Program-made: the position numbers and the translations under genes
Shown here: positions 47,769-56,896 of the stretch, piece after piece
How positions within the stretch are numbered: the first letter of the stretch is position 1
How the letters are laid out: each line of letters opens with the position of its first letter
The notes under the pieces: model-generated
Seen by the model: the letters and a program-made list of their open reading frames with translations, nothing else
What the model was told of the DNA's origin: nothing
The model's database searches: none
Source of the DNA: Agarilytica rhodophyticola
GTDB taxonomy: Bacteria; Pseudomonadota; Gammaproteobacteria; Pseudomonadales; Cellvibrionaceae
Direction: 5' to 3'
Assembly (NCBI RefSeq): GCF_002157225.2
Contig: NZ_CP020038.1
Span: forward strand, 124,001 to 188,000
DNA: 64,000 nucleotides

Positions 47769-48521
47769 TTACCTATGTTGAAGACAGGCACTGAGGCCGC
47801 CATCGGCAGTGATACTCGCCCCGCTAATATATGACGATTTTTCACTAATAAGAAACGAAGCAATTTGCGCGATTTCTTCTGGTTGGCCATATCTTTTTTG
47901 AGGGATGTTATGACAAATAGTCTTTTTATACTGATCAAACTTTTTCAACATAGCTGTTTCTATATAACCCGGTTTAATAATGTTTGCGCGGAGCCCTTTT
48001 CTGCCGTATTCCGCAACCAACGATTTTACGAACGCTTCAAGCCCTGCTTTAGAAGACGCGTAAACAGCATTACCTTGATTTGGAGTATCACTCGTAATGG
48101 AACCTATAGCCACAATACTGCCGGCCTTTTGTCGAGACATGTTTCTGATAATCGTTTTAGTGATTAACATAAATGAAATAAGATTGACATTCATAAGTTG
48201 AGTAATATGATCGGCATCGAGCAGCGCGACCACCTGATCGTAAGTCATACCCGCATTATGAATAAAACCAGAGAATCTGTGACTTTCAATTGAAGCTAAA
48301 AAGTTATTTATCTGAGATAGGTCAGAGAGATCTACTTGATGCGCAGAGATTTGATTATTTCCTGTATTGGCTAACTCAGCGAGTAGCGTTTGAGCTTCTT
48401 CAGATGAACGATTGTGAGTAAATACTATGTCATAGCCTTCGCTAAATAACTCTCTTACTATTGCTTTACCAATGCCGGAAGCGCCCCCTGTTATCAATAC
48501 TTTTGATGTAGTTTTATTCAT
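47769..48521 (-). CDS. FabG-like 3-oxoacyl-ACP reductase (SDR)
   Basis: 250 residues from the ATG at 48521, which overlaps the KS stop by eight bases and has AAAGG close upstream; the open frame goes on to 48560. SDR motifs are complete: ITGGASGIGKAI, HNAGMTYD, catalytic serine in VAIGSITSD, YASSK, IKPGYIETAM and YISGASITADGG. It would reduce the 3-oxo group after each condensation made by the neighbouring KS. The rhizobial acpXL cluster does not have an SDR at this spot, so this is a difference. Confidence 0.9.
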   Translation of the reverse strand: MNKTTSKVLITGGASGIGKAIVRELFSEGYDIVFTHNRSSEEAQTLLAELANTGNNQISAHQVDLSDLSQINNFLASIESHRFSGFIHNAGMTYDQVVALLDADHITQLMNVNLISFMLITKTIIRNMSRQKAGSIVAIGSITSDTPNQGNAVYASSKAGLEAFVKSLVAEYGRKGLRANIIKPGYIETAMLKKFDQYKKTICHNIPQKRYGQPEEIAQIASFLISEKSSYISGASITADGGLSACLQHR

Positions 48522-49767
48522 GTACCTTTCCCAATACCAAACTAACATTCTGTCCCCCAAATCCGAAAGAATTCGAAAGAATATTATTAATGGAAATGTT
48601 TTCGAGTAATTTAGAAGCTAAATTAACATCATCAAACTCACATTCATCCATTACATTAATAGTTGGCACAATGGTTTGATGTTTAATCATTAATGCAGAA
48701 ATAGCTGCCTCAATAGCACCTGCTGCACTTAAGGTATGGCCTATCATCGATTTATTAGAGGTTGTGAAGTAACTATCCGAATTGTTCTTAAATAATCTGG
48801 ATATGCCCAAGGATTCCATTTTGTCATTTTCGGGTGTACTAGTACCATGAGCATTAATGACTTGGATATCTGAAGGTTTAAGATTGGCATCAGCTAAAGC
48901 ATGCTTCATACACTGCAAAATAACATCACCGCTAGGATTACTCCGAGTTCGGTGAAAATTATCTGTAGCATTAGCGCAACCTTTAATTGAGGCGTATATA
49001 TTAGCGCCTCTAGTTGCAGCGACATCACTGTCTTCAAGGATGATTGCGGCAGCCCCTTCACCAATAACAAAGCCATCTCTCGATTTGCTAAACGGTCTAG
49101 ATGCACGACTCGGGTCGTCATTACGAGTTGATAAAGCGGATAGTAGCGTAAACCTCATAATGCCTTCTGGATTTACGGTAGAATCAGAGCCGACTACCAT
49201 AGCACGACTAATTTCACCTCGGCGTATAGCTTCGTGTGCCAGCTCTATTGCACTAGCCCCAGAAGCACAGGCGGTTGTCACCAATACAGGGGAGCGTTTT
49301 ATACCAAAGGTTTCGCATATTTTTTTTCCGATGCGTAAGTTCTGTTGTGTTTTAACTAAATCACAAGGCTGTTGCTGACTAAATTTGTAAACATCATTTA
49401 AGTCTTTACTATTCAGTTGTTTGCTATTGAAACATTTAGCTAAATCAATACGCTGCTGCCAGGAAATTTCTCCTGCGGGCACAGCTAAAAACAGTCGATC
49501 AATGGGTTTTTCTTCACTTAAATTTGAATCGGCAAGTGCCTCCATAGCCACTTGCATAGCCATACGCTCCAATAATGAGTGATCACTGTCATGGTCAAAA
49601 CCTTTTACAACACCTGCAAACTTCGTTTTTTGACCTTCAGTCTCAAATCGATCAATAAGACCAATTTTAGCTGCCCCATTTTTCAGTTGGCGCCAGTTTT
49701 CATCAACATCATTACCTAAACACGTGATTAATCCTAAACCGCTAATAACAGGATCTGATTTAATCAT
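48514..49767 (-). CDS. Beta-ketoacyl-ACP synthase II (FabF type, active)
   Basis: 417 residues. The catalytic triad is complete: C167 (VTTACASGASAIELA), H307 (NAHGTSTPENDK) and H344 (NKSMIGHTLSAAGA). It condenses an acyl chain with malonyl-ACP. It overlaps the degenerate KS by eight bases, so the two are made together and probably pair as a heterodimer. It corresponds in position to FabF1 of the rhizobial very-long-chain fatty acid cluster. Confidence 0.93.
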   Translation of the reverse strand: MIKSDPVISGLGLITCLGNDVDENWRQLKNGAAKIGLIDRFETEGQKTKFAGVVKGFDHDSDHSLLERMAMQVAMEALADSNLSEEKPIDRLFLAVPAGEISWQQRIDLAKCFNSKQLNSKDLNDVYKFSQQQPCDLVKTQQNLRIGKKICETFGIKRSPVLVTTACASGASAIELAHEAIRRGEISRAMVVGSDSTVNPEGIMRFTLLSALSTRNDDPSRASRPFSKSRDGFVIGEGAAAIILEDSDVAATRGANIYASIKGCANATDNFHRTRSNPSGDVILQCMKHALADANLKPSDIQVINAHGTSTPENDKMESLGISRLFKNNSDSYFTTSNKSMIGHTLSAAGAIEAAISALMIKHQTIVPTINVMDECEFDDVNLASKLLENISINNILSNSFGFGGQNVSLVLGKVHE

Positions 49768-50920
49768 TGTAAGCCTTCCTCAAACTAATTAGCGACGCAC
49801 ACTGATCATCAGTACGTGAATAAATAAGTACTTTGTCAAGATCATCAATACGATGTTTTTCAATGCCCGACTCAGTAGTAGATAGACACTGCTTAGATGC
49901 TAAAGACCATGTGCCGAATATAATATCTGTAAATGGCGCCGCTTCGAAGCAAGATCCTCTCAGTGTTTGTGAGCAAAGAGAATATTTATTCATTGAATGA
50001 TCAGTATTTAAATTTTGAAAATCTAAATCTCCGATTATATATGTATCCTTTATATCCGAACAACTATTAGGAAATTGATCAGACAATAACTGATGAGTAA
50101 TTTTAGTTGAGTAATCAGTTCGTTCTTCTACGTTAATTTCAGCTAATAAGTTCGCACTTCTAGATTTAGCATGTCGTTCTGATTCGAGGACTAGAAAAGC
50201 ACCGCTTGAACCAAGAATCATTTTGTTATTTATATCAACATCATGCACACTCGCTAGCTTATTCGCAGCACCATAGTAGGTGTGCAAGAATTTTTGATTA
50301 GCATTGAATGCGCCTCCTACTAAAATAAGATCCTCCTGGCCATTTTTGATTTTTTGAATGCTCACTTCTAATGCATCAACAGCGGCTGACTCTTCCCCCA
50401 TAAATGTCAGGCTAGATCCAGTAACACCATGCACAATAGAAATATTGGCCGCATATAAATTAGGAAGCTGGGTTAGAAATAACGAGGGCCTTAACTTCGA
50501 TAGGATAGTATTGTAATTCAATATTTCGTTATTATTTCCACCGATCTCACTGCACTTTTCTATAATGGACTCATCAATTTCATCGCTCCTTTCACCACTG
50601 CCGCTAGCAATCATAATAGCTGTTTTCTTTAATAGAGGTTGATTTTCTATTAAACCAGCACTATCTAATGCCTTTCCAGCAGCAAAACACGCTAAGCGCT
50701 GCCCCTCTCCTAAGCTTCTTAACTCACTTTTTTTTTTGAGATAACACAATAAATTATATTCAGGAAAGGCCTTTACCAAAAATGGATAAAAGCTCTCCTG
50801 ATCAGTATTCATCAGCGATGGTTTTTTAATGTCCTCTAAGCCCACAAATTGAGTTATTGAATCTGCTGCACTATTAACAGTGCCTACACCTGTCACAAAG
50901 ACCCTATTACCAGTATTCAT
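49760..50920 (-). CDS. KS-like protein lacking the active-site cysteine (FabF2 / chain-length-factor type)
   Basis: 386 residues. The thiolase-like fold is recognisable (FVTGVGTVN at the start, LACFAAGKALDSAGL, DLILVGGAFN, GSSGAFLVLESERH). At the place of the active-site cysteine it reads VHGVTGSSLTFMGEESAAVDAL without cysteine, and the usual HGT and GH histidine motifs near the C-terminus are not seen. Such partners set chain length in type II polyketide synthases; the rhizobial FabF2 sits at the same position in the acpXL cluster. It overlaps the active KS and starts four bases after the dehydratase gene. Confidence 0.85.
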   Translation of the reverse strand: MNTGNRVFVTGVGTVNSAADSITQFVGLEDIKKPSLMNTDQESFYPFLVKAFPEYNLLCYLKKKSELRSLGEGQRLACFAAGKALDSAGLIENQPLLKKTAIMIASGSGERSDEIDESIIEKCSEIGGNNNEILNYNTILSKLRPSLFLTQLPNLYAANISIVHGVTGSSLTFMGEESAAVDALEVSIQKIKNGQEDLILVGGAFNANQKFLHTYYGAANKLASVHDVDINNKMILGSSGAFLVLESERHAKSRSANLLAEINVEERTDYSTKITHQLLSDQFPNSCSDIKDTYIIGDLDFQNLNTDHSMNKYSLCSQTLRGSCFEAAPFTDIIFGTWSLASKQCLSTTESGIEKHRIDDLDKVLIYSRTDDQCASLISLRKAYND

Positions 50921-50924
50921 ATAT

Positions 50925-51389
50925 TTACCTACGAGTATTTTCGTTGATACGGCTCATTACGAGACTTTTCAGATGTTGTTTCATTTTCTCATTTGGAAAA
51001 GGCATTTCTCTTAGTCTGAATTTTGCTTCGATACATTTCTTATCTTTCACATAAATAGCTCCAGAATACGCACTATATCCAGAGCCTTGCTGAGTACACT
51101 GACACTGAATAGTCAACTCATCACCAGGCAGTACGAACTCCCTAAACCTGGCTTTATCAATACTAGAAAACAAAGCTACTTGCTTAAAATCACAAGTTAA
51201 TAGAGATAAATGCCCCGCTGCTTGAGCAATAGTTTCAGTAAGTAAAGCTCCAGGAATAACAGCAAAGTCTCGAAAATGGTAATCAAAAATAGTCGACTCA
51301 GTTGGCGCTACTGAATAACAACAAATCACTTGCCTTTTGCAATCGAACTCAACAATGTGTTGAATCATTTGAAAAGTTTCAAAATTCAC
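50925..51389 (-). CDS. FabZ-like 3-hydroxyacyl-ACP dehydratase
   Basis: 154 residues from a GTG that overlaps the ACP stop (TAGTG). Hot-dog fold with the FabZ active site: H38 (DYHFRDFAVIPG) and E52 (ALLTETIAQAAGHLSLL). It dehydrates 3-hydroxyacyl-ACP in chain elongation. Directly after the AcpXL-like carrier, as in rhizobia. Confidence 0.9.
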   Translation of the reverse strand: MNFETFQMIQHIVEFDCKRQVICCYSVAPTESTIFDYHFRDFAVIPGALLTETIAQAAGHLSLLTCDFKQVALFSSIDKARFREFVLPGDELTIQCQCTQQGSGYSAYSGAIYVKDKKCIEAKFRLREMPFPNEKMKQHLKSLVMSRINENTRR

Positions 51390-51670
51390 TATGCAGCTTC
51401 CGCAACTAACTCTTCTATATTAGCAATGAGATTCTTGATAACAAAAAAATCTGCTACTGATTTTTGATTACTATTTATTTGTTCTATCCAGGATTCGGTA
51501 GGTAATTTAATATTAAATGATTTATCAATTTCATAAGTAATATCTAAAAAATCAATACTATCCACACCCAAATCCGATATAACATTCACCTCCGGCTGTA
51601 GCTCTTCGCCATCGATATCGCACACTTCATCAAAAATTTCTTTAAGTCTAGGTAAAATTTCGGTACTCAT
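51389..51670 (-). CDS. acpXL: AcpXL-like acyl carrier protein
   Basis: 93 residues, the length of rhizobial AcpXL (about 92) rather than the ~78 of AcpP. S38 in DLGVDSIDFLDI is the phosphopantetheine site. The C-terminal part IDKSFNIKLPTESW...FFVIKNLIANIEELVAEAA follows AcpXL closely as I remember it (IDKEFGIKIP.E.W, YFVLKNLCAKIDEL). AcpXL carries the 27-hydroxyoctacosanoyl chain destined for lipid A in rhizobia. TAGGAG lies six bases before the ATG, a strong site. Confidence 0.88.
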   Translation of the reverse strand: MSTEILPRLKEIFDEVCDIDGEELQPEVNVISDLGVDSIDFLDITYEIDKSFNIKLPTESWIEQINSNQKSVADFFVIKNLIANIEELVAEAA

Positions 51671-51691
51671 TGTTTTCTCCTAAAATAAATA

Positions 51692-52801
51692 TTAGTTTCG
51701 GTCAAAATTAGCAATCCAATAATCAATCGTATTTTCTAACAGAACTTTTGCATCGATAGATTTATATTCATCATTAAGCAAACCCAGCATTTTAGTATTA
51801 TCAAACCTTGGATGAGTTTTAAAATAGTTTGCATAAGCTTCCATAATCGTTCTGTCAATTGCATTAACAAGATTGGTGTATTTCGCTAAAAAGCGTAATA
51901 GCCACCAATATACTGAGGTATTTAACCCCACCATCTTAATGCCAAATTTAGTATTAAATGACTTCACTGAAACCTTGCCAGTCAGTTCTTTCCCCAACCC
52001 GGCTGTCGCATGAAAAATATCACCACTCTCTAGCTGATCGACTTTTTTCAGTGCACTAATGACACATTCAGCAACATAATCTACCGAAACCATATCAAAA
52101 AATATCTTTCGAGGTAGCGGTATAGGTGTTGGATATTTCTTACTATTTTTTCGCATGATAGAGAATAAAGGTATAACAACACCGCTGCGATTACATTCGC
52201 CCTTATCGGAACCAATAATAATTGAAGGTCTTACGATGACAGTTTTAATTTTATCTTTGTCCTTTAGCAAACGCTTTTCTGCCTGCCACTTTGATCGCTC
52301 ATAATTATTTTTAAAACCAGACTCAGGCTTTGCGTGCTCATGTTCATTAATCACACCATTAGCGTGACCTACACAATAAGCAGTACTGACATGAATAATA
52401 TTGACTTTCCTATCACTTTGTTTATCAATCTCAATCGCTAGCTGCTTTAAACGCTCTACAGGTTCAACATTAATTTTTCGCAATTCATCAACCGGAGCGG
52501 AAAATTTAGTAGATGCAGCACAATGCACAATATCAGTAATTGTGTTCTGTAGATGGCTATAAATCTCGTGATCGAGACCAAATTTTTCTTTTGTTATATC
52601 ACCGGCGACAACCTCAACATTCGATAAATGGCTGAGATCAATTTTATTCACTTTCTCAATCTTTTTTTTAGCGCCTTTTATGCCAGCAGTAGACCTAACT
52701 AAGCAGAATAATTTAAGCGATTCATCATTCATCAATCGCTTAAGCACTCTACTGCCCAGAAAACCTGTTGAACCGGTTAAAAAAATAACTTGTTTTTTCA
52801 T
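51692..52801 (-). CDS. Thioester-reductase-like NAD(P)-dependent SDR
   Basis: 369 residues from the ATG at 52801, which overlaps the hydrolase stop as ATGA; a GTG three codons earlier is less likely. Extended SDR with cofactor loop FLTGSTGFLGSRVLKRL, ISTAY-type segment IHVSTAYCVGHANG, and YERSK as the YxxxK pair. TVIVRPSIIIGSDKGECN and FFDMVSVDYVAECV are seen in fatty acyl-CoA reductase/thioester reductase (male sterility) domains. It may release the acyl chain from a carrier as an aldehyde or alcohol. No such gene exists in the rhizobial cluster. Confidence 0.82.
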   Translation of the reverse strand: MKKQVIFLTGSTGFLGSRVLKRLMNDESLKLFCLVRSTAGIKGAKKKIEKVNKIDLSHLSNVEVVAGDITKEKFGLDHEIYSHLQNTITDIVHCAASTKFSAPVDELRKINVEPVERLKQLAIEIDKQSDRKVNIIHVSTAYCVGHANGVINEHEHAKPESGFKNNYERSKWQAEKRLLKDKDKIKTVIVRPSIIIGSDKGECNRSGVVIPLFSIMRKNSKKYPTPIPLPRKIFFDMVSVDYVAECVISALKKVDQLESGDIFHATAGLGKELTGKVSVKSFNTKFGIKMVGLNTSVYWWLLRFLAKYTNLVNAIDRTIMEAYANYFKTHPRFDNTKMLGLLNDEYKSIDAKVLLENTIDYWIANFDRN

Positions 52802-53622
52802 TGTGACCACTCATTATTGACAATCTTGGAAAAGACTTCAGAAAAGTAACTTGGCGATTCAAATGCCGCAAAATGCCCCAAAGCTGGAATAGTTTTAACA
52901 ATATCAGACAACTTATTATCGTTTAATAACTCACCATTTGATAATTTGACACCATCAATATCATTTTCTGCATTAACAATAATACTATTTCCAGGATCTA
53001 CCTTATCGCTTAATAAAGGAGTAAAATTAAGATCTATCAAATACCTTAAAAAGGTTTTCAATTTTTTTTCATCCAGTAAAAGATTTTCCATTTCTTCTTG
53101 AAAATCTTCATGACATCTATTCATCGCAATATGTCTTATCGCATGCAATGATTTTCCGCTGCCAATTCTTCGATCAATTAAATTTTTAAACATCTGTGCT
53201 TTGAGATCGACTTTTTGATCAAAAACAGAAGACAAGTAAATTGCCTTTAATGGCGGAGCATGAACAAGATTTAAGGCTTTGCTCATTGGTAAGCAACCAC
53301 TACAGTAGCCCAACAAAAGGTAGTTTTTTAAATCATTATGATTTATAACTGCCGCCAAGTCTTCAGAGTAATGATCTGACACGCTTTTATCATCATCTTC
53401 TAAATCATCGCCATACCAAGTGTCTCTATTATTAACAAGAAATATTTTAAATTTATTTTTATTTAATTGTATAAACGGTTCCCAAAAACTTGGGTGTATT
53501 CCCATTGCATTCGATATGACAAGCGGTTTTCCTTGCCCTGCTAAAAAATAAGAAACCTTTCTCCCTTCTAAAGAAAAAGTTTCCAAGTTCATTGTAGAAT
53601 TCATAGTCATATTATCTAACAT
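52798..53622 (-). CDS. Alpha/beta-hydrolase with cysteine in the nucleophile position
   Basis: 274 residues. The nucleophile elbow reads LLLGYCSGC: in the G-x-nucleophile-x-G pattern the third residue is C107, not serine. The histidine is likely in ALGHFAAFESP near residue 253 and the acid in NAENDIDG. Oxyanion region SNAMGIHPSFWEPF. Cysteine nucleophiles occur in some thioesterases and dienelactone-type hydrolases, so acyl-carrier thioester hydrolysis or transfer is possible (inference). It overlaps both neighbours (7 and 4 bases). Several in-frame ATGs near the start leave the exact N-terminus open. Confidence 0.8.
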   Translation of the reverse strand: MLDNMTMNSTMNLETFSLEGRKVSYFLAGQGKPLVISNAMGIHPSFWEPFIQLNKNKFKIFLVNNRDTWYGDDLEDDDKSVSDHYSEDLAAVINHNDLKNYLLLGYCSGCLPMSKALNLVHAPPLKAIYLSSVFDQKVDLKAQMFKNLIDRRIGSGKSLHAIRHIAMNRCHEDFQEEMENLLLDEKKLKTFLRYLIDLNFTPLLSDKVDPGNSIIVNAENDIDGVKLSNGELLNDNKLSDIVKTIPALGHFAAFESPSYFSEVFSKIVNNEWSQ

Positions 53623-54626
53623 GATAGCGGAGCACTAATATTAGGATTATTGTAATCCATTATCCTTTGACTAAAAGCTGATCGTTCTATTGTTTTCTGA
53701 AACGGAATAGAATTCTTAGTCCCTGAAAGAACATCATAAAAATGCTGAATTTGATTCAGATAATAATTCTCAGGTTCGAGAAAAAATCTCTCTCTACCTT
53801 TGTTTGAGTATAATTCAATCACTAGCTTTTGGTTGCCATAACAAGGTCTAGAGAAATTCCTTATTTTCAATTTGCCGTTATCAAAAATAAACTCATGTAT
53901 GGCCTTATAATTTTCCTGATAAGAAGATAAAAATGAAGATTTGAAGTTCGAATCATACTCCACTGTTATCTCAAAAGTATTACAGTAAATATCACCGTCA
54001 GGACTAGTAGTATTGAGGCTTTTAATAATATCAATTTTACCTTCTTTAATTCCTTTAAATTTTTGTAAAGGCTGCATCCAGTAGGGGTAGTTATCGAAAT
54101 AACATCCTCCACCTCTCTGATCGCTATACCGGTAAGAGCCCTCATAGCTAGGAGCAGGCAAGTTAAAGGTGAATGTTGTATTGAATTCATTTAAAGAGCC
54201 AAGCTCATATTCTTCTACAAGCTCCAATGTTTTAGTTTGCCAAGGATGGTGCTGCATCATAATGGCCTCTAATACATAGAGGTTTTTTTTATTAGCAAGC
54301 GATTTTTGAATACTTTCGGCCTCATTTAAATTTAATGTAATAGGCTTTTCAACCAATACGTGCTTATCATTTTTTATTGCTTCTAAAACCCAATATGTAT
54401 GCAAATTGGTAGCACAAGCAACATATACGACATCAACATCAGGATCAGATATAACATCATCATAGCTTGCGTAATGTTTAGGAATACCAAACTCTTCTGC
54501 TAATAACTTGCTTCTATCACCATCATTAGAACCTATAGCATAAGGCTTTATGTTTTTAACAAACTGGCAAGGCTGAATGATTGCTTGGGGTACAACTAAA
54601 CCTGTACCAAGAATTCCAATATTCAT
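53616..54626 (-). CDS. Gfo/Idh/MocA-family oxidoreductase
   Basis: 336 residues. N-terminal Rossmann motif MNIGILGTGLVVPQ, VYVACATNLHTYWVLEAIKNDKHVLVEKPITL with the family EKP lysine, and the middle GGGCYFDNYPYWM. These NAD(P) enzymes oxidise or reduce sugars, inositols and similar rings. Within the island it suggests that a sugar or cyclitol head group is made (inference). Confidence 0.9.
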   Translation of the reverse strand: MNIGILGTGLVVPQAIIQPCQFVKNIKPYAIGSNDGDRSKLLAEEFGIPKHYASYDDVISDPDVDVVYVACATNLHTYWVLEAIKNDKHVLVEKPITLNLNEAESIQKSLANKKNLYVLEAIMMQHHPWQTKTLELVEEYELGSLNEFNTTFTFNLPAPSYEGSYRYSDQRGGGCYFDNYPYWMQPLQKFKGIKEGKIDIIKSLNTTSPDGDIYCNTFEITVEYDSNFKSSFLSSYQENYKAIHEFIFDNGKLKIRNFSRPCYGNQKLVIELYSNKGRERFFLEPENYYLNQIQHFYDVLSGTKNSIPFQKTIERSAFSQRIMDYNNPNISAPLSC

Positions 54627-54633
54627 TAGTCAC

Positions 54634-55728
54634 CTATGTTTTAGTTGATAGTTCCGTATGATATCTAGCACAACCAGTGCATATAGAATACATATTTCGT
54701 TTTAAGTGATTTCGAATATCCTTTGCCTTGGAACCATTCCATATATCCATAAAGTTATTTTTATAAACATTACCAATAGTATTGTCGTAAAAAGTGTGGC
54801 ATAGAGTTACATCACCATTTGCTGCTACTTCAGCATATTTCCAAGGTAATGGACAAAAGGTTTTGCTATCGGAAATCTTATCCCACTGTGCCGAAAAGTA
54901 ATTATGAATATTCTCTACAGAATAGTCTTTTGGAGATGTCATAAATCTTTTACCTTTCGATAAATAAAATGACTTAACCTCTTCTATCTGACAGCTAATT
55001 TTTTTATAGTCTAATTTATCGAAATCAGATTTTTTACGAACCAAACCTTTAGCAAAGGCTGCACCATTAGATTGTTGGAATTTATCTTTCAGTAAAATAT
55101 CGTAATCTTTCCATTCATCTTCCAAAACAAAATTTTGAAATTCAATACTAATATTATCTATAACATTACTATCAAGTTTATTTATAAAGAGATCAGCAAT
55201 AACATCCTGGTTAAGCTCGGTAACAATAAATGTGATACCAATTTCCGGTTTTTTCAAACCTCTCTGTTTTTTAAGCATACTTAGTGTTCTAATCCCTCTT
55301 AATACTTTTCTGTAAACACCTTTTCCTCTTTGCTGATCATTTGCCTCTTCAGTACCATCCAGTGAAACCCACAAGCGATCGGGCTGATAATTAATTAGTT
55401 TTTCAGCATGCGCTTCTAATGTGGTTCCGTTAGTGTCCATATAGATTTCCCCATTCCTACTTTTAACTAGGGAAATAATGTCCCAGATATTCTTATACAG
55501 TAGGGGTTCACCACCAAATAAACCGACATATGGATTAAAATCTTTAACATCTTCAAGGGTTTTATAGATAATTTCGGGATCCAGTTTTAAAATCTCTTTT
55601 GGTGATTTATCTAAGTAAATACCCGATGTTCCCCATTGATAGCACATATGACATCGTAGGTTACAATTTTCAGTTAGTTGAAAAACTAACCACCTAGGAA
55701 CGGTACCGAATTGATTATTATTTTCCAT
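54634..55728 (-). CDS. Radical SAM protein with SPASM-type C-terminus (second of a pair)
   Basis: 364 residues. C22, C26, C29 in ENCNLRCHMCYQWG bind the radical SAM [4Fe-4S] cluster; GGEPLLY is the SAM-binding GGE motif and YMDTNGT follows. The C-terminus has CPLPWKYAEVAANGDVTLCHTF...IGNVY...CTGCARYH, a SPASM-like set of cysteines for extra iron-sulphur clusters. The substrate could be a peptide, sugar or carrier-bound group. Overlaps the first radical SAM gene by 11 bases. Confidence 0.92.
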   Translation of the reverse strand: MENNNQFGTVPRWLVFQLTENCNLRCHMCYQWGTSGIYLDKSPKEILKLDPEIIYKTLEDVKDFNPYVGLFGGEPLLYKNIWDIISLVKSRNGEIYMDTNGTTLEAHAEKLINYQPDRLWVSLDGTEEANDQQRGKGVYRKVLRGIRTLSMLKKQRGLKKPEIGITFIVTELNQDVIADLFINKLDSNVIDNISIEFQNFVLEDEWKDYDILLKDKFQQSNGAAFAKGLVRKKSDFDKLDYKKISCQIEEVKSFYLSKGKRFMTSPKDYSVENIHNYFSAQWDKISDSKTFCPLPWKYAEVAANGDVTLCHTFYDNTIGNVYKNNFMDIWNGSKAKDIRNHLKRNMYSICTGCARYHTELSTKT

Positions 55729-56896
55729 TTAAATACAACTGTATGCACTTTGAACAGATTGGAGTTAGCCCTTTATACATAATTGAACGTAGTTTTTGAT
55801 ATTTTTCGCCACGCCAAATATCTAACGCATTTTCGGTATTAAGGTCACCTAATTTGAATTCTGGGAAAAGCTTACAAGAACTCACGGAGCCATCCGCTAA
55901 AATATCAAGCCTATTACTAACGGCATGACAAGTTCTTCTATTTTGTCCCGGGGTCTCAGTGCCCATTAAAAACCCCATAGATTCTTCTTTTCCTAAGTCA
56001 GGTCTGAAGCGTATTCTTGTTTTCCAAGTACGAGCATTTAGTTTTGCAACCTGCTCGTCCAATATAGCTTTTGATTCCTCACTAATCCTATGAGTATAAG
56101 AATGCCAACTCGCTTTTACACCGTTTTGACCAAACGTAGGATTTAACCACATAAAGTTTTCTTTGAAATATTCATCCATATGTTCGGCAACATCAGTTGG
56201 AATAAACCATGGAAAGCAGTAATAAATAGCATCGACTCCCATGTTTTCTGCCATGACAGCTAAATCAAACAATTCACCAACATTGTCATCATTTAAAACT
56301 AGGTTAATATTAATGTTGCCTTTGTATTTTTTACGCTGTTTAAGCACAATAAATGGCATAATATTATCCCATACCTTCAAGAAGGTCCCCTTACCTCTTA
56401 TTTCGTCGTGACTCTCTCTTAGGCCATCAACACTTATCAATAAGTTAGGGTGTTCAGGTAAGTCAACAATAGATTGGAAGTTATCATTGAGTTTTAAAGC
56501 ATTAGTACAAATGACACTTGGTCTTGGGTCATCCATCATATATTCACATAGCTTATCCCATTTAGAATAAACGAGTGGCTCCCCTCCCCAAAAATAAAGC
56601 CTCGACTTTACCGATTTTGTTACTTTTAGAGTATCGATGACAACGTCAATATCAATTTCTTTTCTCTGAATTTCCTTTTCATAGTTATGAAAGAATCCCT
56701 TGTCATTCCATTGAAAACAATGACCACAGCGCAAATTACACTGGTAAGTGAGCTGCATACCAATTTCTTGTGGATAGGGAGTCGCGAATGACGGATTAAT
56801 TTTTCTGGCTCTATCTGACTGAGCAGATAGCCGCATAGATTCTTTTACCCATTTAAATGACTCTCGGTCTAAAACCACATTATTTTCTGGTCTCAT
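55718..56896 (-). CDS. Radical SAM protein with SPASM-type C-terminus (first of a pair)
   Basis: 392 residues. C53, C57, C60 in YQCNLRCGHCFQWN are the cluster ligands and FWGGEPLVY is the SAM motif. The C-terminal CHAVSNRLDILADGSVSSCKLFPEFKLGDL...CSKCIQLYLNGK matches a SPASM region. It shares the CxxxCxxCxQW arrangement with the following radical SAM protein but is divergent elsewhere, so the two likely do different steps or form a pair. Its ATG overlaps the stop of the glycosyltransferase gene (ATGA). Confidence 0.92.
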   Translation of the reverse strand: MRPENNVVLDRESFKWVKESMRLSAQSDRARKINPSFATPYPQEIGMQLTYQCNLRCGHCFQWNDKGFFHNYEKEIQRKEIDIDVVIDTLKVTKSVKSRLYFWGGEPLVYSKWDKLCEYMMDDPRPSVICTNALKLNDNFQSIVDLPEHPNLLISVDGLRESHDEIRGKGTFLKVWDNIMPFIVLKQRKKYKGNININLVLNDDNVGELFDLAVMAENMGVDAIYYCFPWFIPTDVAEHMDEYFKENFMWLNPTFGQNGVKASWHSYTHRISEESKAILDEQVAKLNARTWKTRIRFRPDLGKEESMGFLMGTETPGQNRRTCHAVSNRLDILADGSVSSCKLFPEFKLGDLNTENALDIWRGEKYQKLRSIMYKGLTPICSKCIQLYLNGK

